From: Dendrocalamus latiflorus
Lineage: Eukaryota; Streptophyta; Magnoliopsida; Poales; Poaceae
Assembly (NCBI GenBank): GCA_017311315.1
Contig: CM029671.1
Location: 17,792,565 to 17,856,564, forward strand
Length of the DNA: 64,000 nucleotides
Reading direction: 5' to 3'
The notes under the pieces are model-generated. The model was not told the origin of the DNA. It ran no database searches and was given only the letters and a program-made list of their open reading frames with translations. The translations under genes and the position numbers were made by a program. Of the stretch, positions 1 through 9,202 are shown piece after piece (the first letter of the stretch is position 1; each line of letters begins with the position of its first letter).

Positions 1-283
1 TTGCTTTTTAGACATCTGCTTTCCATATCAAAAAAGATTTGTTGAGAATTACTTCCATCATATGAAGATACGGTGTAATCATCTTTCCCTTGCAAATATG
101 ATACACCTAGAACAAATCTTTCCCTTCCATCGTGGTGCATAAGCTGCCATTAGTTGGCCACACGCTTTGTAATCAGTTGGGAACGTGCAACTATACGAGT
201 CACGGCGCAATGACCGGTCGTACTAGACCATAGAACATGTTGGAACTAATCTGTCAAGATGTCCAAGTAACAGTCGAAGAGAA

Positions 284-455
284 CAACATGGTCAACACAA
301 TGTGGTCGAAACAATGTGATCGACACAACATGGTCGAAACAACGTAGTTGTAACAGCATGGTCAACACAGCGTGATCGACACAACGTGGTCATAAAACGT
401 GGACTACACAACGCGCATGGTCATCACGACATGGCCGACACAATGTGGTTGAAGA
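284..455. repeat. Degenerate 14-bp tandem repeat
   Basis: About twelve imperfect copies of a 14-base unit resembling CAACATGGTCGAAA follow one another. Variation is mainly at the AT/GT and GGTC/GATC positions. No coding frame runs through it. It abuts the 82-bp duplication that follows. Confidence 0.75.
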
Positions 456-599
456 CTACTAAATGGTCAAAGACTCACAAACGAAAGATCCATGTAACTT
501 TAATTCGAAGATATCTTCGACACAATGTGGTTGAAGACTACTAAATGGTCAAAGACTCACAAACGAAAGATCCATGTAACTTTAATTTGAAGATATCTT
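436..599. repeat. 82-bp direct tandem duplication
   Basis: The block beginning CGACACAATGTGG at 436 is repeated from 518 with only one or two changes. It was probably produced by slippage or unequal exchange from the 14-bp repeat on its left. Confidence 0.85.
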
Positions 600-619
600 G
601 GGATCAAGATGCATGATTG

Positions 620-2300
620 CTTGTCGACTGCTATCTTCTGAATCTTTGCTTGCTATTTAGAGAGATATGGTGTGAGTTGTTTCCATTTGAATATGATACA
701 CACATTGCAGGCAAATATTTTCTTTCCATCTTGGCGCATATGCTTCATGATTGTTCAATGGCGTGCAGCCATACGCGGTGCAACGTGTCGACCATGCACT
801 GACCACTTTGTGGACTGGTTCGCGTGCCGTTTCATGATCCAGATTTAAATAAATTAAATCTTGAATAGCACGTATATGTATCAAAGTTTCCTTCTCAAAT
901 ATACACCCAGTATTCGCTTTTCCTTAGCATATTTGCACAAAACTCATCAAACGGTTTTTAATACCATAGTATTTTTGAAAAACCATGGAATTCTTCAAAA
1001 ACTCCAAAAACACACGTATCCAAACAGGCCCTTAAGTCATTCATGAGCTAATCTAGCTAGCTTAATTGGGGTGATATTTTTTGAGGTATTTATCCTTGCC
1101 AATTTGGACTTGCTTGATTTGATTTATGATAGGGCATGGCCGCGTTGATTAACTAAAGTAAATGTCATTAGCGATCAATCATGTTCGAAAGTTTCCCATA
1201 GAGACGACACTACTCGCTACAATTAATCTAGATAGCACGAGTATGATTGCTTTTAAAAAACAAAAAGAAGACTCTCACACACCCACACACATGTATGTAC
1301 TTACATACGTACGTGCCAACGTACTATGTATGTATATATGTATGTGATGCTGAAATAGGACATCATGGTATCAGGGCACCATAATTTTAAATATGTTAAT
1401 TCAACCTAAATTCGGGTATACTTTTCAAAAATTTTAGTTTTGTGGTATATACCCATCTATAATAATTCAAATAAAATACATACATTTGAAAAATATACTC
1501 GAATTCAAATATTTTGAACAAATTTAGATCACACGCTTTACTGATTTTTATATAAAATCAATATATACCTACAATTAAACTATCATTTAAAAAAGACAAC
1601 TGTAGTTCAAATTTCAGTTCAAACTTATTTGAACTAGTTAGTAGACTAGTTAAAATCGACATCAAAAAATTTTAAATTTTTTTGCATGCGATACATAGAA
1701 TAAATACCTATTTTAGATCATAGTTTCTCACTGACATACTTCCTTTTTTGGACTTGAGTTTAAGTGTATACTATTTCCTCTGGTAGTATCATACGTCCTT
1801 TTTGGAATGAAGTTTAGGTGTATACTCCTCAATTATACTTGAAATGGATGGGTATGAAAAAGCTAATAGCCTAATATTCTCATGCCCAAATGCATGATGC
1901 AACGAACAACATGCACGGTTGCTAATTTCAAAGGAGTAGTTCTGCATGCAGCCATATTAAAATAATTGATTTAATTAATTTCACCCATTAATGGAGTGTT
2001 ACAGCCACCGATGAATGTATCCAAGAGAAAAGCCCCCATTTTGTCTGTTCATATCTCAAAGTTAATCAACAGTAGAGAGGCATCATGTTCCATGGCACAG
2101 ATACATACGTCAATGTCGAGGTCGGCATAAACTGCCAAGTTAAACTAGTTCACCTCGTCCCAGGTTCTTACCATGATCGCATAAGTGATAACAGCAAGGG
2201 ACAAAGAAGGATGCGGATTGTTGAACGAAGAACTTCAAGTATTCAGTGCCTTATTCCCCACGGATGGCGCCAGCTGTTGACGATTGAGTCGCTAATCTTA
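620..2300. other. AT-rich DNA, no recognisable gene
   Basis: I see no coding region with recognisable protein similarity. Short open frames (for example 2085-2345) have no family features. A short diverged repeat of a CCTTTTTTGGA-type phrase lies near 1741-1830. It is probably intergenic DNA with old, unrecognisable transposon remains. Confidence 0.5.
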
Positions 2301-2862
2301 CGAAATAAAATGAGAAAGATGGCTAAAATCCTTGGGAGAGAATAAGGATGCTCTTTATTATTATGAATTAGTTACATGGTGCATTTGGAAATGTGCAAGA
2401 CTAGCCCTAATTACCCTGAATGGGATTGTCTTTGAATGTGATTGAATTCATGATCGAATCATCTGGGATTGCTTCGGGGATCTCCCTCTTTGTCTTCTCT
2501 CGTCCAATTTTAAATGTCAATGAAGAGATGCCAATTTTCTGCTAGGGAAGACGTCTTATGGAAATAGCATGACTAATCAGAGAGTAGTTATTGTTAGAGA
2601 GAGGACGCCTAATCAACGGTTGTTGTCAGTGCGAGATGAATGTAGGAAATAATCGTATGGCAATTGTTGTCACAAACTCAGAGCCAAAACATCGTGATTT
2701 TTGGAGTGGATAAGGCACGTGTTCTATCCACCGCGCGGAAAGAATATCCTAGAATCGAGTCTAGGTGCCAGTTCACAGAATCTCTAAACGATCATCTAGT
2801 CGGGTAACACGCATAGTGTTTCTCCGACCATGTTACTCTGGAGCAACACTTAGAGGTTTATG

Positions 2863-3754
2863 CAGTGGCGGAGAGAGGGGGGCTGGGGGGCCTGGCACCC
2901 CCCAACGAGATGTGAAGGATTCCAATGCTGGACCTACGGAAGTAGCCACGAGAATAGTGCTTCATGAACTTCTCCCATTCAACTATTCAAGGACATCCTT
3001 CTGCATTGCTGTAACACTTGGTAATCTGAAGCCACCATCCAAGAAATGCGCCAGCCACTTGGTCCGAAGTTCTGATGTGTAGAGATTTGCCAGGCTCTCT
3101 GAATAACTGATGACTGCGAGCTGCGGAATCTTAGGATGTACGAACTCCCTGAAAAAACATATCGAAGAGAAATAAACAAACTGTTTGAGATCGAAATTTC
3201 GCAACACGCTGAAATTTCACAACATGACTGACCCGTAGAGAGGCACAGTTGTAGTTGTTGACCCAACTGCAATACTCTGAAAGTATTCTGATGTGAACAT
3301 GTCCTTGATCTTCTGATCCCCCATGAACCCAGTTCCAAAGATCACTATATCGCTCTTTATGGGTAAAAATTCACCTTCGACAAGCACACCTTCCTTGCAA
3401 AAGTTAAATGTCTTTGACTTCTTCAGAACAATGCTGCCTTCTTCCAGTCTCTTGTAGTGATCCTTTGGTGTAATGGCAATCAAGCACATGAAGATGCGGC
3501 GTCGAAGGAGAGGAGGAAGGGCGACATGGGAAGGTATTTATCTCAATTCTCAAATTTTGGTTAAATTTCATCAAAAAATTGATTTTTTTCGTCCGAAATT
3601 CGAACGAAATCAACGAAATTTCGTTCTTTCGTTCCTTTCGCCTGCAACCGAAAATTTTTTGCATCCGAAAGATTAAACCCTGGCTGTAGGAAGCTTGGAG
3701 GCAAAACTTGTTGTCCATGTTGCCCCCCTATATCCAATTCCTGGCTCCGCCCTG
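2863..3754. mobile_element. hAT-type element carrying a flavin monooxygenase gene fragment
   Basis: The ends are imperfect inverted repeats: CAGTGGCGGAG on the left, and CAGGGCGGAG as the reverse complement of the right end. The element is flanked by a perfect 8-bp target duplication, GGTTTATG, at 2855-2862 and 3755-3762. That length is diagnostic of hAT transposons. At 892 bp it encodes no transposase, so it is non-autonomous. Its interior is a piece of an FMO gene on the minus strand plus a CGAAAT-rich stretch near 3540-3680 that may be a further nested insertion. Confidence 0.88.
2890..3489 (-). pseudogene. Captured flavin-containing monooxygenase fragment with retained intron
   Basis: On the minus strand 3489-3229 encodes FMO-like text including SDIVIFGTGF and GSTTTTVPLY. 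A GT..AG intron of about 80 bp follows (about 3228-3149). The next exon starts EFVHPKIPQLAVISYSESL and continues NLYTSELRTKWLAHFLDGGF, typical of the C-terminal half of plant FMO proteins. After DVLE an extra 8 bases (a near repeat of TTGAATGG) shift the frame. The continuation WEKFMKHYSRGYFRRSSIG runs on to about 2890. The FAD and NADPH sites of the N-terminal half are absent. The retained intron indicates capture of genomic DNA rather than cDNA. It cannot make a functional enzyme. Confidence 0.85.
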
Positions 3755-4449
3755 GGTTTATGGCCACAAAGGCCCCTTGCCCTTAATTAGATATTAAATC
3801 TGTATTTAGGGATTTATTCAATCCTCATCAATGGCTGAAATCCTTGAGAGAATGGGAATATTGTTTATTACTATGAACTAATTATAACATGCCTTCACTA
3901 AGGCCTGAAAACTAGCCCTAGCCTCTATGTTTTTTCCACTGAAAGAATATGGTTAGTATAATCTACTTGACTCTGAACTGTCTTCTTGAACGTGTCTTGA
4001 TTCAGATGTCTTAAATAGCATTGAAGGGGTGCCAATTATTCGCAAGGAAAGACTTCTTATGGAACCGGGGTGTCCAATCGAGGAGGTAGTTATTGTCAGA
4101 TAGAGGATACCTGATTGTCGGTTGTTGTCAGTGAGAGTAGAACCTGGGGAACAACCACATGACAGTTGTTGTCAGAGACTCAGGGTTGAAATGTCATGCT
4201 GTTTCAAGTGGATAAATCACATGTTCTATGCATTGCATGGAAGAAATATCCTGAAATCGAGTCCAGGTACTAGTTCACAGCATCTCCAAGCAGTTATCCG
4301 GTTAGACAGGATGCACAGTGCTCTCCGACCAAGGTACTCGGAGAGCAGCCTATGGAGACTTACAACCACGCAGGAGTCTTTTGGTCTTAATTTAAGGATT
4401 TATTCAATCCTCATCAATTATCAAATCCCAATTGAATTGTAAATAAAGA

Positions 4450-4936
4450 CTAGCTGAATGCCCGTGCGTTGCTACAGATTTTTAAAAGAAACTCACGGGT
4501 GGTAAAAATTTTTAGAATATGCATACAAACATGTTCTAAAAGTTTTTAAATCCGTAACAACACACGGGCATTCAACTAGTGTAGGTCAGTTGTCAAAAGG
4601 CAAGAGGAATCAGGGGCATAATTCAAATGATAATGAGTTAATTTTCATCAGTTTCTAACTATATAAGTTTCACAGATTTGCATCACTAAGAAAGATAGAA
4701 CATATAAAAAATTATACAGTCCAAACATGAGGGGAGGGAGGCGAGAGAGGCCAGGTAGAAGAGGAGGTGGGAGATGGTAATTGTTGGTGGAAGTAGAGAG
4801 GAGGGGAAGTTAGATATGAGAGAGAGGGGAGGGATGTTAGATAGATGGTCAAGATTTCAGTATTCAGATCGAACGGTTGAGAAGGGAGAAAGGAGAATAC
4901 ACCAACCACTAACTCAAACTTATTAAATAGTAAAGA
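4450..4936 (-). mobile_element. Small non-autonomous Helitron (487 bp)
   Basis: Read on the minus strand it begins TCTTTACTATTTAATAAG at 4936. It ends GTAGCAACGCACGGGCA plus eight bases ending in CTAG at 4450. Both termini fit my recollection of the grass Helitron 5' (TCTMTAYTA) and 3' (GCACG...CTAG) consensus. It lies between A and T, as Helitrons do, with no target duplication. The second copy of the local duplication (about 5058-5190) reads straight across the insertion point, AAATAAACA then TATTAGAG, giving an internal empty site. A second Helitron-like 3' terminus in the opposite orientation ends in CTAG at 4576-4579. Confidence 0.85.
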
Positions 4937-5200
4937 TATTAGAGTGGTTTGGAGTTGCAATTTAATTATGCCCTTGCTTAGGCAGTAGTTACTCGTGCGC
5001 CAATGAGAAATCGAAGACGGCACGCGTGATCCAACTATACATGTTGATAAAAAAATTCTCAACTGAATCGTAAATAAACATATTAGAGTGGTTTGGAATT
5101 GCAATTTAATTTTGCCCTTACTTAGGCAGTAGTTACTCGTGCGCCAATGAAAAATCGAAGACGGCAGGAGTGATCCAACTATATATGTGATATTGTGATG
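4937..5200. repeat. 144-bp direct tandem duplication
   Basis: The segment starting TATTAGAGTGGTTTGGA at 4937 recurs at 5081 with few changes. Both copies contain the GTAGTTACTCGTGCGCCAAT phrase. The left part of copy 1 lies before the Helitron (about 4420-4449), so the duplication predates the Helitron insertion. Confidence 0.85.
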
Positions 5201-6620
5201 TGTCCTGGTCGATCGTGATGTAGGTGCAAACACGCGTGTGTAAATTAATGTGCATTATTTGCTTGATTCAGTCCCGTTATTGATGTGTTCATTAATAATA
5301 CACCGTGCATGTTTGTACGTGCCTAGCGGAATTTTACGCACTATACGGTTAGATATTGCAATATAGTATATTTGCTATATAACTCTATTGTCTTTCAAAA
5401 ATATAGTTATATTTGTTACAAAGTTATAATAGTTGTAATATGTATTATATAATCTGAATGGTTACAATTTGGTCCTACCAAAATAAGTGATATAGATCTT
5501 CTTTTCTTCTTCTTTTTTTTCAAAGATTTTCTTTTTTTCTCGTTACAATTGTAATGATTGTAATATATATTACATGATTAGCCTGAAGTATTATAATATA
5601 GCCACATCAAAATAAATGATATAGATCCTTTTGTTTTATCTCAATTAATGAGATAATTTTTTAAAAAATTTCCGATTTAAGGATTATTATAGGATATGTT
5701 AGACTCAATGCGAACGAAGTATCTTGGATATATCAATTGTTTGTACAGATACGGATATAGTTATAGTTAGATATATAGACATATATAGATACTGTTGCTC
5801 GATCGGTTGGTGTAAAATAACGTGATCATGAAAAAAATCAAAACTTAAATAAAAAGGAGTGAGTTTCTGTGGAGAGTTCGAGTTATATATTCCAATGAAG
5901 TAGTAGCTACCACCAATTGGCAAGTTGCGCATGCCGTGGACGAATCAACGAAAGAGTTAGCCATACGTGCACGTATGCATGAGCCATGAGGGACATGACA
6001 TAACACAATTAGTAATTAAGCGAGGTGTGCAAATCAATCCAAGCTTGTTAATTTGTAGCATAAGCTTGCTTAATTAGGTGATCTTTTTCGATCGTGTGTC
6101 AGTCTACGAGGTTTCTACAAGCCTCATGAATCAGTCATGATATAAGCTTGACACGTGTAGATTGTACCTTTTTTTGGTTATCCTCCGGAGCTGAATAAAT
6201 GGGTGATTTCTCTAAATAGATTCCCAAACTTAAAATTATATATAGCATTCACATCAATGGATCCATTGTCTACTGTTATCTTAAAAATACAATTAAAAGT
6301 TATCAGCCATAGGTCCATAGCCTAAAGAGCAGGACCGACATGTAGAGATGAGAGATGGTAAAAAGGACGATGAGACTTAGCAATTCTTCTATTCCTCTGT
6401 GGATCAAAACATGTACCAAAGTATCATTCCTTTGAGAAGCGAGGAGCAATGTGCCCTCAAGTAACATAGGCGTATGTCGAGTAACGAAGCCATGCATGTA
6501 TAACGTGATTACCTTTTTTTAAGTACAAATTAAGCACGATACGCATGCGCTGACACATCCTAACTCACACACGTGTCTACTAGTATATGTCTAACTTTAA
6601 ACAGAAGTCTAAATCTTTGG
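5200..6620. other. AT-rich intergenic DNA
   Basis: No gene, RNA or clear transposon end was recognised. Small open frames on both strands (for example 5705-5932 and 6303-6497, minus) have no family features. A purine/pyrimidine-skewed tract lies near 5510-5540. Confidence 0.5.
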
Positions 6621-6626
6621 GAACCA

Positions 6627-6890
6627 CTAAACGCAACCATATATGCACATAATGTTCCTGTCCGGACCTAGCCCGAGAAAACCGGGTGCACGAGCTGGCA
6701 GTCGCCGGCCCGCTGGTCGTACGCTGCAACGGTGTTGTGCCACGTCACCGGGCCGACGCCAACCTCGGCGCGGGCGGCGTTGCGGAGGTCGACGAAGTCC
6801 TGCGGGGTGTTCTGGGCATGGAGGTCGTGCCATGGCGAACAACGCCGTGGCCGCGACAAGAGCAAAGGCTACTAGCTAGCTTTAGTGCCC
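6627..6890 (-). pseudogene. Truncated, frameshifted PR-1 fragment
   Basis: On the minus strand one frame gives a signal-peptide-like stretch, FALVAATALFAMA. A shifted frame then gives AQNTPQDFVDLRNAARAEV followed by GVGPVTWHNTVAAY and QRAGDCQLVHP. This is the N-terminal third of a PR-1 protein. The frameshift lies at the signal-peptide/mature junction. About six residues (the AQNYAE region of relatives) are missing, and the homology ends before the GENL motif, with a stop soon after. All later CAP motifs are absent. It resembles canonical PR-1 (GVGPVTW) more than the five array genes, so it is a separate older relic rather than a broken array copy. Confidence 0.82.
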
Positions 6891-6899
6891 CCATATTTT

Positions 6900-7250
6900 A
6901 ACAAGTTACATATTTTAAATTTTTAAATGACAGTTAATTTTTTCTAAAGTCCTAAATAATTCTTAAGTGATTTCTACCATTTACATGTGACTAATAAATT
7001 AATTAAGAATTTAAATTTGCATCAGAATGATTTAAATGGTAGTACATCAATTTAATCGGTACAAATTTTAATCTACCGACAATACTAAATTTATTTTTAA
7101 TAAACATAAATATTGGCTAGTGGTGTTTGTAATTTAATATGACTAGGGAACCTAATGCATAATGGTAATAGCGGCTTATGGCTTGGTTGGGCTAGTGGGC
7201 TAGTGGTAGAGGAGATGAGAGAGGTTAGCTTGGGCTAAGCAATATTGGGC
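6900..7250. other. AT-rich DNA, nothing recognised
   Basis: No coding or repeat signal was recognised between the PR-1 relic and the hAT remnant. Confidence 0.5.
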
Positions 7251-7255
7251 TGAAA

Positions 7256-7455
7256 TCCCAGATATCCGACTCCGTATTATCCGGATAATTCGTATTCGCC
7301 GGATATCAGGTCTACTGTATTTATATTCGTTTCTGACAAACAATCCGTATTTGTTTCCGATCCGAGAATTATCCGAAGAAAATCCGATCCGACACAATCT
7401 GTATTCATTTTATTCGGATCGATCGGAAACTATTCGATCCGTTTTCACTCCTAGC
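7256..7455. mobile_element. Partial hAT MITE remnant
   Basis: The stretch is dense in ATCCGGATA/GATCCG-type subterminal motifs and ends TTTCACTCCTAGC. It resembles the right half of the complete element at 29949-30508. No matching left terminus or target duplication was found, so it is a fragment. Confidence 0.5.
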
Positions 7456-8129
7456 TGCAAGAACCCCCTATGTAGTTTACTTGCCATGTAAGTTTTACGA
7501 ACCGGTATTTATACCACAAATTAGTATGTGATCTTTCAGGATGATTAATACATCATGTACTTTTCAAATACTCAAGTGTCCAGTCGATCGATCGATCTTA
7601 CCTATCCGTTAGTTAACACAACACTAGCTGGTAGCTGCCGAAACGAGGCTAGAATTGGTCATGAAGAAATTAAGACGTGTTATGTCTAACTGTTCATATA
7701 TATAGCACTTTCACAAGGTAATTAATTTCCTGAGGTCTTGGTTTTCGACCATCTACATATGCATTCATGACATGATATCGCGTGTAGGATACACATATGT
7801 AGAGTGATGTCTTCTTTTTGCAAGGTTTACTTCCTTACGCGTCCTTGCTCACGTTAAACATACGGTTCCCTCAGTCTTTCTTACGTAACAACCCCTTTCA
7901 TTTTACGGAAGTCCAATACAACATTTGAGTATTTTTGGAGGAAAATTAGTTAAATTTCTAATTTTCAGATTCACTTGAAGATTCGTGCACCATCCACCGT
8001 CGTCTTGAACTCGCCCCGGGCAGTACGTTCTTCCTCTTCGGCAATGAGTTACCGTGGTGATTCACTATATTAGGGTTATGATTCATCAGAATAAAGGTCT
8101 AAGTTTACTAGAGCCTAGATTTAGAGGGA
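7456..8129. other. Intergenic DNA, nothing recognised
   Basis: No gene or mobile-element end could be supported here. The composition is mixed AT-rich. Confidence 0.45.
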
Positions 8130-8137
8130 GGTCAAGG

Positions 8138-8892
8138 CAGGGGCGGAGCCAGGATCCAGACAAAGGGGGGGCCGACCCGCCAAGGCGCCGGCGTCATGGG
8201 CCCTGGGCGCCGTGTGTGTTGGCTACATCCCTGCAAGCATCCATGCCCAGTAAACCAAGAAGGCAAGAGCATCATGATTTTGTAAAGAGCGTCAACAGGA
8301 TCCTTAAGCTTCTTTCCATTGACAGACGGCGCCCCACAAGCACCTGGCTGGTTACCTAATAGGTGAAAAACATATGATTTTGAGTCCTCAGGTTGTGTAC
8401 AGAATTCACACAATTATCTTCCTAGTAGACTGCAGCCATCCTGTCTTAATCAAATTGCCTCTGGTTAGAAATCGCATTGCTACGAACCAGCCACATGAAA
8501 ATCTTTATCTTAGCGGGATGTTCAGCTCTCCACAAACATTTATTCGTCGCAACCGTTGCAAATTCCTCGTAAGCTGACCTGACTATGTATCTCCCCATTG
8601 TGTCTCTCAATTGCCAACACCAATTGATCAGGGCCATGTCCTGAAGTTATCACAGCACACAGGGTCAGCAACTCCTGATATTGTTTGTTTTTACAATTGT
8701 CCAGTCAGGTTGCTTCTTGCTGAAATTCTCTACTCTCCATCATATGCTTACCCAAGCAGCATTCAAGAATCAGGATCATCCACAACAGCGAAAAATTCAG
8801 GGAATTTACCTACCAAAATCTTGTTGTAGCCACATGAAAGTGGACCATTGGGGGGGGCCAGGCCCCTGCCCGCCCCCCTCTCTCCGCCCCTG
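8138..8892. mobile_element. hAT-type non-autonomous element with captured coding fragments
   Basis: Perfect 10-bp terminal inverted repeats, CAGGGGCGGA and TCCGCCCCTG, enclose 755 bp. A perfect 8-bp target duplication, GGTCAAGG, flanks it (8130-8137 and 8893-8900). No transposase is encoded. The interior on the minus strand contains a zf-RVT-like fragment and another open stretch (about 8230-8413) that I do not recognise. It belongs to the same terminal-repeat family as 2863-3754 and 34674-35750. Confidence 0.9.
8446..8637 (-). pseudogene. zf-RVT-like (reverse transcriptase zinc-binding region) fragment
   Basis: The minus-strand frame contains YIVRSAYEEFA, CLWRAEHPAKIKIFMWLV and SNAISNQRQ. 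The spacing matches the zinc-binding segment that follows the reverse transcriptase in plant non-LTR retrotransposons (VRSAYE...W....P.K...F.WL). The cysteine-containing end is missing. It lies inside the hAT element and is most simply a captured fragment with no function. Confidence 0.6.
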
Positions 8893-9202
8893 GGTCAAGG
8901 TGTTAGAGGCACGACAGTGGGCGACGGTGGCGTAGGGTGGTGGGCGACGGAAGATAGTAGGGGTGATGACAACCGACTATCATTAGGAGGCAGTGACAGA
9001 TCCGTAGGTGATAGCCACCGAATATAAGGAAGAAGGGCAGGGGAGGGCAGATGGAGTCATGCGGCAGAGGCAGCTGGCGAGGAGGTGAGCAGTGGCTACG
9101 GGAGGGGTGGGAGGCGGTGGTGTGGCGGCGGAATCAACACTATCGATCCATCAGAGAAGATGAAGAGGATGATCAACAAAGGTGGAGGTGACAGTGGGAC
9201 TG

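Larger units (their letters stand above)
2310..4410. repeat. Diverged direct duplication of about 0.55 kb, first copy interrupted by a hAT element
   Basis: Copy 1 (about 2310-2862 plus 3763-3830) and copy 2 (about 3830-4410) share a long series of collinear phrases. Examples are the AAATCCTTG opening, a GAGTAGTTATTGT segment, GAATATCCTGAAATCGAGTC-like text and GGATTTATTCAATCCTCATC at both ends. Divergence is roughly 20-25 percent by eye, so it is old. The origin is unclear; it may be repeats of a decayed retroelement. Confidence 0.65.

Noticed and set aside
2085..2345. 86-codon open frame as a small gene
   Set aside because: No recognisable motif. It runs into the diverged repeat at its 3' end and has no supporting promoter or homologue that I can see.
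4450..4580. 130-bp foldback as an independent MITE
   Set aside because: Both arms match the Helitron 3' terminus, and the empty site shows the insertion is the larger 4450-4936 unit.
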